Below are positions 1 through 7,368 of a DNA stretch of 25,126 bases, one piece after another (position 1 is the first letter of the stretch; every line of letters starts with the position of its first letter). This DNA is from SURF-24 sp964537965 (lineage in GTDB: Bacteria; Bacteroidota; Ignavibacteria; Ignavibacteriales; SURF-24). Both the position numbers and the translations under genes were made by a program. The notes under the pieces are model-generated. The model had not been told where the DNA came from. It did not search any database and saw only the letters and a program-made list of their open reading frames with translations. Location: assembly GCA_964537965.1 (NCBI GenBank), contig CAZIDB010000046.1, forward strand, positions 1 to 25,126. Direction: 5' to 3'.

Positions 1-1155
1 GCCAGTAATAATTTTATTCTGTTCGGCTTCAACTTTGGCGGCAATTTTTTCAAAGAGTTCTATTCCTCTGTCCAAAGTAATATTAAAACTTTCTTCTTCT
101 GCTTTAATTACTTTTTCAATATGATCCTGCTTGTGTTTAAGTTCGGGGAAAACATCTTCCATAAATTCCACAAGCACTTTAACAAGCTGGTAGATAAAAG
201 GTTTATCAAGATTTAGTTTTCTGCCGTACCGTGCCGCTCTTCTTAATATTCTTCTTATAACATATCCTCTTCCGTCGTTGCCCGGCATTGCGCCGTCAGC
301 AATTGAGAATGACAACATTCTTAAATGGTCTGCAATTACTCTCATTGGGATTTTATTTTCCTCGGTATCATATTTCACTCCGGACATTGCAGAGATTGCT
401 TCAATTATAGGAGCAAAAACATCAGTATCGTAGTTGGAAGATTTTTTCTGAAGAACTGCACAAATTCTTTCAAAGCCCATACCTGTATCAACATGCTTTG
501 ACGGAAGCTCATGTAATGTTCCATCAGAATCACGGTTATATTGAATGAATACAAGATTCCAGATTTCTATACATTCAGGCACACCGGCATTAACATATTT
601 AGGATTATCAAAGTCATCACTAAGATTTATATGAATTTCTGAGCACGGACCGCACGGACCGGTATCCCCCATCTCCCAGAAATTATCCTTCTCATCAAAA
701 TGAAGGATGTGGTTTGGATTTATATCTGTCTTTGTCTTCCATAGGTTATACGCTTCATCATCTGTCCGGTACACTGTTGCCCACAATCTTTCCTTGGGAA
801 GTTTCCAGACTTTTGTTAATAACTCCCATGCCCATTCAATCGCTTCTGCTTTATAATAGTCTCCAAACGACCAGTTGCCAAGCATTTCAAAAAATGTATG
901 ATGATAAGTATCGTGACCAACTTCTTCCAGATCATTATGTTTACCGCTTACACGGATGCACTTCTGAGTATCTGCAGCACGTTTATATTTCCTTGTCCCT
1001 GTTCCAAGAAAAACATCTTTAAATTGATTCATACCGGCATTTGTGAAAAGCAAAGTCGGATCATCAAAAGGCACAACCGGGAATGATTGAACTATCTTAT
1101 GATCTTTATTCTTAAAAAAGTCTAAAAACTGCTGTCTTATTTCGTTTGAAGTCAT
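1..1155 (-). CDS. alaS: Alanine--tRNA ligase, N-terminal part (3' end outside window)
   Basis: Cytoplasmic class II aminoacyl-tRNA synthetase that charges tRNA-Ala. The 385 codons in the window read without a stop from an ATG at 1155. They begin MTSNEIRQQFLDFF and hold the AlaRS signatures DPTLLFTNAGMNQFKDVFLG (about residues 32-51), the GDTGPCGPCSEIH active-site loop and the GRGYVIRRILRRAARYGR segment near residue 300. The full family is about 870 residues, so the tRNA-binding, editing and C-Ala domains lie beyond the left edge. No shift or missing motif is seen in the visible part. A possible Bacteroidota-type -7 element lies about 35 bases upstream. Identification is secure; the gene is incomplete only because the window cuts it. 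Confidence 0.97.
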   Translation of the reverse strand, partial: MTSNEIRQQFLDFFKNKDHKIVQSFPVVPFDDPTLLFTNAGMNQFKDVFLGTGTRKYKRAADTQKCIRVSGKHNDLEEVGHDTYHHTFFEMLGNWSFGDYYKAEAIEWAWELLTKVWKLPKERLWATVYRTDDEAYNLWKTKTDINPNHILHFDEKDNFWEMGDTGPCGPCSEIHINLSDDFDNPKYVNAGVPECIEIWNLVFIQYNRDSDGTLHELPSKHVDTGMGFERICAVLQKKSSNYDTDVFAPIIEAISAMSGVKYDTEENKIPMRVIADHLRMLSFSIADGAMPGNDGRGYVIRRILRRAARYGRKLNLDKPFIYQLVKVLVEFMEDVFPELKHKQDHIEKVIKAEEESFNITLDRGIELFEKIAAKVEAEQNKIITG

Positions 1156-1995
1156 AATTCTTTGTCCATTTTTTCTATTTAAACGGATAGCAAATATACT
1201 AAAATGATAATGTAAAGGCTAAAGGAATGGCGATGGAAGAAGATGGGGACTGGCTTTTAATTATGAAGCGAAGACGGGGTGAAACGGCGAATCGGAGAAT
1301 ACAGGGAGATTACAATTAGAATAAAATAATTTGGATCAGAAGAATTCTTAGCCTTTCAAATTTTCAATTCTAAATGACCAACTCACAATTACCAATTACC
1401 AATTTCCAGTTTCAGATTTTTCTGTCAGTCTCAGCGTCAAAGATTGTCTATTCTTTATTGAAGGAATGAGGTTTGAATCTTATGCTTACATTAGTAAGGT
1501 CAGAAGTGAGAGGTCAAATACCAAAAGAAGAGCAAATGAATTATTGAGTATCGGTAAACTACTACCGTATTACTATCGGTTTACAATAGAGTTACTACTG
1601 AGTTACTATCTAATGATGGGACATTATCCATTTTCCGTTTCCCATCTTACATTTCCCATTTCCTCAGCCTTAGCCTTCGCCTTTCTCAACTTAATGACAA
1701 CAAATGACAATTGAACGACTACGGAATTACTTTTGAGTAACAACAGAATTGCAATTAAGTCACCAAAGGATTATAATCTCTATTAAATGCTCAATAACCA
1801 ACGATCAATTACCAATTGTTTTTTTCCAATTAAGAAATAATATGCTTAAATATTGAATAATAAATAAAGAACTCGGAATATAAGTTCTCCTCAGCCTTCA
1901 CCTTAGCCCGTCTCTAGAAGTGATTTTAATACTTTCTTTTTTGTCCAAATTATATTAATATGCACCTGAAATAAAAATTTGAGAGGAGTATTTAT
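1156..1995. repeat. Gene-poor intergenic tract with degenerate simple repeats
   Basis: No convincing gene lies in these 840 bases. The only sizeable frame (1466-1714, +) gives a compositionally odd 82-residue peptide with no start context or recognisable domain. The DNA holds imperfect phrase repeats: tandem ATTACCA units around 1388-1410 and again near 1810, TTACTAC-like units at 1560-1615, and the phrase TCCTCAGCCTT at 1661 and 1888, each followed by a similar CC/TT-rich run. A related phrase in inverse orientation lies near 1212-1240. It looks like decayed repeat DNA between divergent transcription units; the promoters of alaS and of the gene at 1996 must lie at its ends. Confidence 0.5.
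1191..1198 (-). promoter_or_regulatory. Candidate Bacteroidota-type -7 promoter element of alaS
   Basis: On the minus strand the octamer TATATTTG fits the TAnnTTTG -7 element of the primary sigma factor of Bacteroidota and relatives, and lies 35 bases upstream of the alaS ATG. A clear TTG at the expected -33 spacing is not present, so this rests on half a promoter in AT-rich DNA. Confidence 0.3.
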
Positions 1996-2883
1996 ATGAA
2001 AAAACTTTCTACTCTATTGCTCATATCAATCTTAGTTCTAAATACCTCATTTGCCCAGGTAGATGATAAATTCAGTTTCCTTGATGAAAACGAGGTTAAA
2101 AATTTCGGGAAACCACTTGTAACAGCATTTGGAATCGGGATGAATACCGGTGCATTTCATACTGCCAAGGTATCATCATTATTCGGTTTTTCAATTGGTG
2201 TTCGTGCAATGATGATTTTTATTCCGGATGATCAATTAACATTTAAGCCAAACCTGCCCACTGGTTATTCTTCGGTAAACGGAGTTGAAGAAACAGCAAC
2301 AATCTTTGGTGATAAAGGCGGTGTATACGCGGGACCATACGGAATGATAACCTATCCCAACGGAATCAACGAAACGAACTTTCCGATATTTTATCCGCAG
2401 GCAACTGTTAGTTTGCTGGGAACGGAATTACTGGTACGCTATGTACCTCTTAAAGTAGAGGACAGAAGCATTACTCTTTTCGGAATTGGTGTTAAGCACA
2501 GCGTTAGCCAGTACATTCCTCTCGTTCCGTTAGATTTTGCAGTCCAGATTATGTATAACAAATTTGATGTTGAAAATTTAATTAGTTCCAGCCATCTTGC
2601 TTTTAGTGCACAGGCAAGTAAAACTTTTGGCTTGTTTACAGCATACGGCGGTTTACAATATGAATCATCAAAGCTGACATTTGATTATACTATTAAAGGT
2701 GATCCTGCAAGCGGAAATCCATTGGTTCGTACCGACAGAAAAATATCTGCGGAAGTTGAAGGTGATAATACCGTTAGATTAACTGTCGGCGGAGCTCTTT
2801 CTTTAGGTTTTCTTGTGCTTAATGCAGACTACAGCCTTGGTGCTATGTCCGTGGCTTCTGCCGGATTAACTTTTGAATTCTAA
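1996..2883 (+). CDS. DUF6588 family exported (outer-membrane-like) protein
   Basis: 295 residues. The start MKKLSTLLLISILVLNTSFAQ is a classic signal peptide with cleavage near Ala20/Gln21. The mature part is rich in alternating glycine and aromatic beta-strand segments, such as GIGVKHSVSQYIPLVPLDFAVQ, and ends in an aromatic residue (LTFEF), the usual end of an outer-membrane beta-barrel. The pattern FGIGMNTGAFHTAKVSSLFGFSIGV followed by a GPYG segment matches my memory of the DUF6588 family, which has no known function. The ATG follows the ribosome site GAGAGGAG. The lipoprotein gene starts 11 bases after its stop, so the two are probably co-transcribed. The family call is from recall; the exported barrel-like nature is seen directly. 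Confidence 0.75.
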   Translation: MKKLSTLLLISILVLNTSFAQVDDKFSFLDENEVKNFGKPLVTAFGIGMNTGAFHTAKVSSLFGFSIGVRAMMIFIPDDQLTFKPNLPTGYSSVNGVEETATIFGDKGGVYAGPYGMITYPNGINETNFPIFYPQATVSLLGTELLVRYVPLKVEDRSITLFGIGVKHSVSQYIPLVPLDFAVQIMYNKFDVENLISSSHLAFSAQASKTFGLFTAYGGLQYESSKLTFDYTIKGDPASGNPLVRTDRKISAEVEGDNTVRLTVGGALSLGFLVLNADYSLGAMSVASAGLTFEF

Positions 2884-2894
2884 GGAGAAAAAAA

Positions 2895-3440
2895 ATGAAA
2901 AGATATAAATATATTTTTATTGCAACATTTTTATTAAGTATGCTGTACAGCGGCTGCATTCTTGATGCATTTGACGAGCTTGTCCAGAATTTTTCCATTG
3001 AACGCAGCTTTGTAATCCAGGGAAATACAAATAATATTACACCGCAAACAAGTTCGTTCAGCCTTGAAGATTCTGACGTTTACGAAGAGTACAAGAATAA
3101 AATAAAAGATATTTCTTTTGTTGCCGCATCGGTAACCGTTGATTCGATAGATACTCCATCCTTACAGGGAGATATGATCTTAACCCTGAAAGATGCAAAC
3201 GGAAACACGTTATTTACACATACGTTCAATGATGTAAAACCGGCAGACTATTATAAAAATAAAGCAATGCTGTTAACCTTAACCCAGGCAGAAATGACGG
3301 CAATTAATAACTACATTGATGGTTCATCGAACAAAACTTTTACCGGCTCATTAGACCTGGAAAATGTAACGCCTGCAAACACCAATATATATTTAAAATG
3401 TACATTGGATGTAGCGTTTGAATTGGTTGCCGATTTATAA
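2895..3440 (+). CDS. Hypothetical lipoprotein
   Basis: 181 residues. The N-terminus MKRYKYIFIATFLLSMLYSGC has a basic start, a hydrophobic core and a lipobox (LYSGC), so the protein should be lipidated on Cys21 and held in an envelope membrane. The rest is beta-rich, with short runs such as MILTLKDANGNTLFTHTF and a C-terminal strand YLKCTLDVAFELVADL. I recognise no named domain. It follows the DUF6588 gene by 11 bases with a good ribosome site (AAGGAGAA), which suggests that the two envelope proteins work together. A strong terminator follows 12 bases after the stop, so the operon ends here. Confidence 0.75.
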   Translation: MKRYKYIFIATFLLSMLYSGCILDAFDELVQNFSIERSFVIQGNTNNITPQTSSFSLEDSDVYEEYKNKIKDISFVAASVTVDSIDTPSLQGDMILTLKDANGNTLFTHTFNDVKPADYYKNKAMLLTLTQAEMTAINNYIDGSSNKTFTGSLDLENVTPANTNIYLKCTLDVAFELVADL

Positions 3441-3452
3441 AATTCTTTTAGA

Positions 3453-3491
3453 ATGGAACGATAAATTACTATCGTTCCATCTTTCTTATCT
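3453..3491 (+). terminator. Rho-independent terminator after the lipoprotein gene
   Basis: ATGGAACGAT (3453-3462) pairs perfectly with ATCGTTCCAT (3471-3480) around an 8-base loop, followed by a pyrimidine-rich tail CTTTCTTATCT. It separates the DUF6588/lipoprotein pair from the sigma-factor operon. Confidence 0.75.
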
Positions 3492-3571
3492 CTGTATGTT
3501 TTATAGTAATTTGATTTTTACTTCTCATAATTTTACTTTTGCAAAAGTTAAAACCATTCAGGGTGGTATTT

Positions 3572-4156
3572 GTGAACACATATGATTCTCTAACCGATTT
3601 AGAGGTTTTTCGGAAAGTCCTAAAAAATGATTCAAAAGCATTCGAAGTTTTATACGACAGGTATTCCGAACTTCTTTATACACTCATCAAGAAAATTGTT
3701 ATTAAAGAAAAGATTGCCGAAGAAATTTTAGTTGATGTGTTTGAGTTAATCTGGAAAAGAAAGTCCGAGTTCGATCCCGGTATTAACAACGTCTATTCCT
3801 GGTTAGTAACAATATCAAGGAATAAAGCTGTTGATTATTTGCGCCGGACAAGAATTCCGAATCCGGTTACAACTCCATACGATAATGAATATGAGGATAT
3901 TTTTATCATTCCAAGGCTATCACCAAAAATTGATAGCGTAGATATTTCAACTGCGTTTCAGATTAAAGGTAATGTCGAAAAAACTCTATCGAAACTTACT
4001 GATGCACAGAAATATGTAATTCATCTTGCATACTATGAAGGTTATACTCAAAGTGCAATTGCGGATAAATTAAAGATACCTTTATCAACCGTTAAGAGCA
4101 AAGTAAAGATCGCTTTAAATAACCTGAAAGAAAATTTAATTAAAGAAAAAGAATAA
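3572..4156 (+). CDS. ECF-type RNA polymerase sigma factor
   Basis: 194 residues from a GTG at 3572. A longer reading from a TTG at 3539 exists, but the GTG is preceded at the right distance by GGGTGG, whereas the TTG has no ribosome site. Sigma-70 region 2 spans about residues 8-92 (AFEVLYDRYSELLYTLIKK, then VYSWLVTISRNKAVDYLRR). Region 4 spans about 138-188 (LTDAQKYVIHLAYYEGYTQ, then a helix-turn-helix ending STVKSKVKIALNNL). It directs RNA polymerase to a regulon not visible here. The next gene starts 4 bases after its stop and encodes an RskA-type membrane anti-sigma factor, so this protein is probably held inactive at the membrane. The GTG start may keep expression low (inference). Confidence 0.9.
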   Translation: MNTYDSLTDLEVFRKVLKNDSKAFEVLYDRYSELLYTLIKKIVIKEKIAEEILVDVFELIWKRKSEFDPGINNVYSWLVTISRNKAVDYLRRTRIPNPVTTPYDNEYEDIFIIPRLSPKIDSVDISTAFQIKGNVEKTLSKLTDAQKYVIHLAYYEGYTQSAIADKLKIPLSTVKSKVKIALNNLKENLIKEKE

Positions 4157-4160
4157 GAGT

Positions 4161-5480
4161 ATGGAAGAATTAAAATTTAACGAATTAATGTACGCATACA
4201 CTGCGGGCTGCTTAGATTATGATGAAATGAAAATCTTTGTAGAAAAATTCAAATACCTTAACATAGACAAGATTGAACTTGGCGAATTGCAGAATGTTAT
4301 AAGTTTTTTACCCGCAATATTAGAACCCGAAAAACCGGGCACTTATGTTAAAGATGAAATAGCAAAAAGATTACGTAAGTATAAATCGGAAATACTAAGC
4401 GTGGAAAAACCGGAAGAAGATGAAAGCATACCCGTTTATGATGAGCCGGTGGGCCCACCCGTTGAAGAATTCTTAAATGAAGAAGATTCCATCCAGCCTG
4501 AAAATATTATTGAAGAAGAAGTTTACCATGAAACCGATATTGAATTAAAAGAAGAGAGTAATCCGGAAATTGAAAACGAATTCATAGAAGAAAATAACTA
4601 TCCGGCTACGATGGAATATGAGATAGAAGTTCAACCGGCAGATAATGAGGAAAAAGAACAGGATAACGAAAACATCAATTCCGTAAATAATATTGAGCTT
4701 GATTCCTATTATGAAACCGAGACTATCAACGAACCGATAGAAGAAGCTGAAGATAAAAGCTATGAAAAAGCTTTAATTGATGAAATTCAGTTTCAGGAAT
4801 TACGGGAGAAAGAAGAAGCTGAAAGCACACAGGATTTGCAGCAAGAACTTCCTAAAGACGATAATAAAATCAAACAACCATTCCAGTATCCGCAGGACGT
4901 TCATATTGCCGAATATAAAGGTAAGCAGAGTAATACCGGCGTTATTATTTTTACAACCATAGTATTAATTCTTTCTCTTGCCGCTGCGGCATTTATTTTT
5001 TTCTACTTCACCCAGGAAAACGACAAATCACAAAAGGAAATTATTTCTTTAAGAAGTGAGGTTGACGGTTTAAACCAGGAATTAACAAGACTTAATAAAG
5101 TACAAAGAATTCTTTCCCTTCTCAGTTCAAAAGATATCTGGAACCTTAACCTGAATGGTACAATTGGCAACCCAACCGGATTTGGAAAACTAATAATTGA
5201 TTTTTCTGCCCACGAAGGATTGATTCAATTATATAACATGCCTCACTCAAACAACAAAATGTTCTACCATTTGTGGGTTAACGTAAAAGATACAGCATTA
5301 TCGTTAGGCTCATTTATCCCAAAGAAAGATGTTGAGTACATTCCGTTAAGTGAAATTCCGGACATTAACCCGGCAGAGATAAATTCTGTTGTGTTAACTT
5401 TAGAAGAAAGTAAAGAAGTTAAACAGCCTAAAGGAACAGAATATTTATCTACTACAATTCAGCAAAGAAGAACAAGGTAA
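4161..5480 (+). CDS. Membrane anti-sigma factor, RskA-type, with long acidic linker
   Basis: 439 residues. The N-terminal 80 residues (MEELKFNELMYAYTAGCLDY) are a short helical region, the likely sigma-binding part. Residues about 82-250 are a very acidic, Glu/Asn/Pro-rich low-complexity linker. One transmembrane helix follows at about 260-284 (VIIFTTIVLILSLAAAAFIF), then a coiled-coil-like stretch (286-316) and an extracytoplasmic domain (325-430). That domain fits the anti-sigma-K (RskA) fold: GFGKLIIDF, LYNMPHSNNKMFYHLWV, then VVLTLEESKEVKQPKGTEYL. Family knowledge says such proteins release their sigma factor after regulated proteolysis. Tight coupling to the upstream ECF gene supports this partner. 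The linker is far longer than in typical RskA proteins (about 230 residues in all). The signal sensed is unknown. Confidence 0.85.
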   Translation: MEELKFNELMYAYTAGCLDYDEMKIFVEKFKYLNIDKIELGELQNVISFLPAILEPEKPGTYVKDEIAKRLRKYKSEILSVEKPEEDESIPVYDEPVGPPVEEFLNEEDSIQPENIIEEEVYHETDIELKEESNPEIENEFIEENNYPATMEYEIEVQPADNEEKEQDNENINSVNNIELDSYYETETINEPIEEAEDKSYEKALIDEIQFQELREKEEAESTQDLQQELPKDDNKIKQPFQYPQDVHIAEYKGKQSNTGVIIFTTIVLILSLAAAAFIFFYFTQENDKSQKEIISLRSEVDGLNQELTRLNKVQRILSLLSSKDIWNLNLNGTIGNPTGFGKLIIDFSAHEGLIQLYNMPHSNNKMFYHLWVNVKDTALSLGSFIPKKDVEYIPLSEIPDINPAEINSVVLTLEESKEVKQPKGTEYLSTTIQQRRTR

Positions 5481-5482
5481 GT

Positions 5483-6013
5483 TCACTTGTTTTCAGGAGA
5501 ATTATTTTCTGTTCTTCTGAAGAAAAGAAACAATCCTAACAGAATAATTGCAAGGGGATAAAATTTAAGTATGAAGTTACTAACACCCTGAAGCAGTAAT
5601 CTGAAATCATAATTGCCATACAACAGGATAATTATTAAACCAATTAAAAATGAAGAGCCCGCAGTAAACAGGAATAATTTTTCCGGGTAATTATCCAAAA
5701 ACAAAACTATAAGACCCGCGCTAAAAATAAAGTAGACCGCCGGAATTAGAAGCGCAACAGGATTTATAAAAACAAAATTATCAGTCAGGAAAAAGATAAC
5801 ACCCGTCATAAATACCATTGCATTAAAAAACAGGAATCCTTTTTGTTCGGTTCCAATTGATAGGTAAACCGATATTACTCCGTAGAACAACAATCCGTAG
5901 GAAATAAGCGTCGAGCTATCCGCATCAATAAAGCCGATAAGATTTAGAATATATGCAAGCGAAAATACAATGACAGTAGTTTGAATAACTTTAAAACTTT
6001 GTTTAGGCTGCAT
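5483..6013 (-). CDS. Small integral membrane protein
   Basis: 176 residues, almost entirely hydrophobic, with about five to six transmembrane helices, for example TTVIVFSLAYILNLIGFI near the start and FYPLAIILLGLFLFFRRTE near the end. The short C-terminal tail is charged (RRTENNSPENK). The ATG lies inside the last codons of the upstream PspC gene (11-base overlap), so translation is probably coupled. I recognise no named family with confidence; the layout resembles the LiaF/DUF5668-type membrane proteins that often accompany PspC. Its stop lies only 2 bases from the stop of the convergent anti-sigma gene, leaving no room for a separate terminator. Confidence 0.7.
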   Translation of the reverse strand: MQPKQSFKVIQTTVIVFSLAYILNLIGFIDADSSTLISYGLLFYGVISVYLSIGTEQKGFLFFNAMVFMTGVIFFLTDNFVFINPVALLIPAVYFIFSAGLIVLFLDNYPEKLFLFTAGSSFLIGLIIILLYGNYDFRLLLQGVSNFILKFYPLAIILLGLFLFFRRTENNSPENK

Positions 6014-6692
6014 TAACGCCGCTCTTTCTTTTTTTCAGTAACAAGAAAAGTATCCAATAAACAATTATACCTGAACCAACTGTTAATAAAACGAATGTTA
6101 AAAATATGCCCCTTGTTAAGAAAGAACTTACATTTAAATAATCCGCTAATCCTCCGCATACTCCTGTAAGCAGTTTGTCATCTGAAGAAAGTGTAAGTTT
6201 TTCAGAGCTGTCAGTATTCTGAAGATCAATGTGTGAATTAAGGACGAGATAAATAAGACATAGAACTATCAGGAGAGGAAATATATATTGCTGCCGGAAC
6301 CCAAGCAGGTTGAAGTGCCCGGACAAATTCAGATTATCTAAGAAAAGAAACAAACCAAGGATAACCAGCATAAATCCAAACAACTTACCTTTATGTATAT
6401 TTTTAGTCACCGGCGAATTTTCAAAATTCTTCTCTCTTTCAACCGGAGTAATAACGGAAATGATAATGTACAATAACATTCCCCAGCTTCCGAGTAATAA
6501 GCTGACGACAAACAATATTCTGAAGATGTACGGGCTTACACCAAAATAGGAACCCAATCCTCCGCACAGTCCTAAAAATATCTGGTCGCCGGCAGATCTT
6601 GTTAATTTTTTTTTCTGCTGTGGCGGTTCGGGTATATTCCAGTCCGGTTCTTTAGAATAATTTTCATTATTGTAATTGTTCTGATCGTTCAT
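6003..6692 (-). CDS. PspC-domain membrane protein with two PspC domains
   Basis: 229 residues. A hydrophilic, Asn/Pro-rich start is followed by a first PspC domain at about 30-85 (GDQIFLGLCGGLGSYFGVSP, then a transmembrane helix ending in TPVERE). The middle has two hydrophobic helices (about 103-152) resembling the LiaF-like membrane domain. A second PspC domain lies at about 168-222 (DDKLLTGVCGGLADYLNVSS plus helix). PspC proteins belong to envelope-stress (phage-shock-like) systems and sit in the inner membrane. The downstream membrane gene overlaps it by 11 bases and the cyclo-ligase gene lies 33 bases upstream on the same strand. No PspA or PspB is in the window, so a stress role is inferred from the domain only. 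Confidence 0.88.
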   Translation of the reverse strand: MNDQNNYNNENYSKEPDWNIPEPPQQKKKLTRSAGDQIFLGLCGGLGSYFGVSPYIFRILFVVSLLLGSWGMLLYIIISVITPVEREKNFENSPVTKNIHKGKLFGFMLVILGLFLFLDNLNLSGHFNLLGFRQQYIFPLLIVLCLIYLVLNSHIDLQNTDSSEKLTLSSDDKLLTGVCGGLADYLNVSSFLTRGIFLTFVLLTVGSGIIVYWILFLLLKKRKSGVNAA

Positions 6693-6725
6693 CTGAAGGC
6701 TTTAAGCTAAATAATCATGATGCGG

Positions 6726-7325
6726 TTAATTTGAAAAACTGAATTTGTTAATCTCGCGCGTATTAATGATTCTTCTTTCCGTAATTATTTTATCAATCCT
6801 TATTTCATTTTGTTCTGTTTCAATATTTTCAAAAATCTGAAATTCAAATGCCGGGACATATTTAATTGCGAAAGTATTTTTCAGCAAAGAATCATAATAC
6901 CCGTCACCTGAACCAACTCTCTGTCCAATAATTGAAACAGCCATTGCGGGTACAAAAAACAAATCTATATCGGAAAGGTCATCTTCATATCCCATTGCAG
7001 GTTCAAGGTAACCCTCGCTGTTCTTTATAAGGTTATCCCAGCCGGTAAAGAGAGCTTTCCTTACTGCCTTTGTAGTTTTGTTAAACTTGGGAAGATAAAT
7101 CTGTTTACCTAAACTTTGCGCAAGATTAATTATCTTTTTCGTATTCACTTCATTTTGCCTGGTTGGTAAATAGCAGTGGATTGTTTTAGCATGAATAAAA
7201 TCATCCGTATTCAAAAGGCGTTGAACTATAAGATCTGTTTTTTGCGCAGTTTCAGACTCCGAAAGGTTTTTTTTACGCTCAAGAACTACTTTTCTTGCTT
7301 CTGATTTTGGGATTAAAGTTTTCAT
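6726..7325 (-). CDS. 5-formyltetrahydrofolate cyclo-ligase
   Basis: 199 residues, the usual size for this enzyme, which turns 5-formyl-THF into 5,10-methenyl-THF with ATP in folate one-carbon metabolism. The N-terminus (KSEARKVVLERKKNLSESE) holds the family's basic ATP-binding start. HCYLPTRQNEVNTKKII matches the conserved Y-x(5)-E-V-[DN]-T block that contacts folate. The signature at about 125-146 is VPAMAVSIIGQRVGSGDGYYD, corresponding to the common GYGGGYYD loop, with Ser and Asp in two variable places. It sits in a same-strand run with the sensor kinase upstream (43 bases) and the PspC gene downstream (33 bases), probably an operon of convenience. The symbol differs between genomes (ygfA/fau/mthfs), so none is assigned. 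Confidence 0.93.
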   Translation of the reverse strand: MKTLIPKSEARKVVLERKKNLSESETAQKTDLIVQRLLNTDDFIHAKTIHCYLPTRQNEVNTKKIINLAQSLGKQIYLPKFNKTTKAVRKALFTGWDNLIKNSEGYLEPAMGYEDDLSDIDLFFVPAMAVSIIGQRVGSGDGYYDSLLKNTFAIKYVPAFEFQIFENIETEQNEIRIDKIITERRIINTREINKFSFSN

Positions 7326-7368
7326 CCTGTTTATCTTTTTGAAATCAATATAAACAATAAACTTTATT

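Noticed and set aside
714..1086. Two overlapping plus-strand frames
   Set aside because: They are antisense to alaS, whose protein is unmistakable.
1466..1714. 82-residue plus-strand frame upstream of the DUF6588 gene
   Set aside because: It lies in repeat-rich DNA, has no ribosome site or domain, and its composition follows the local simple repeats.
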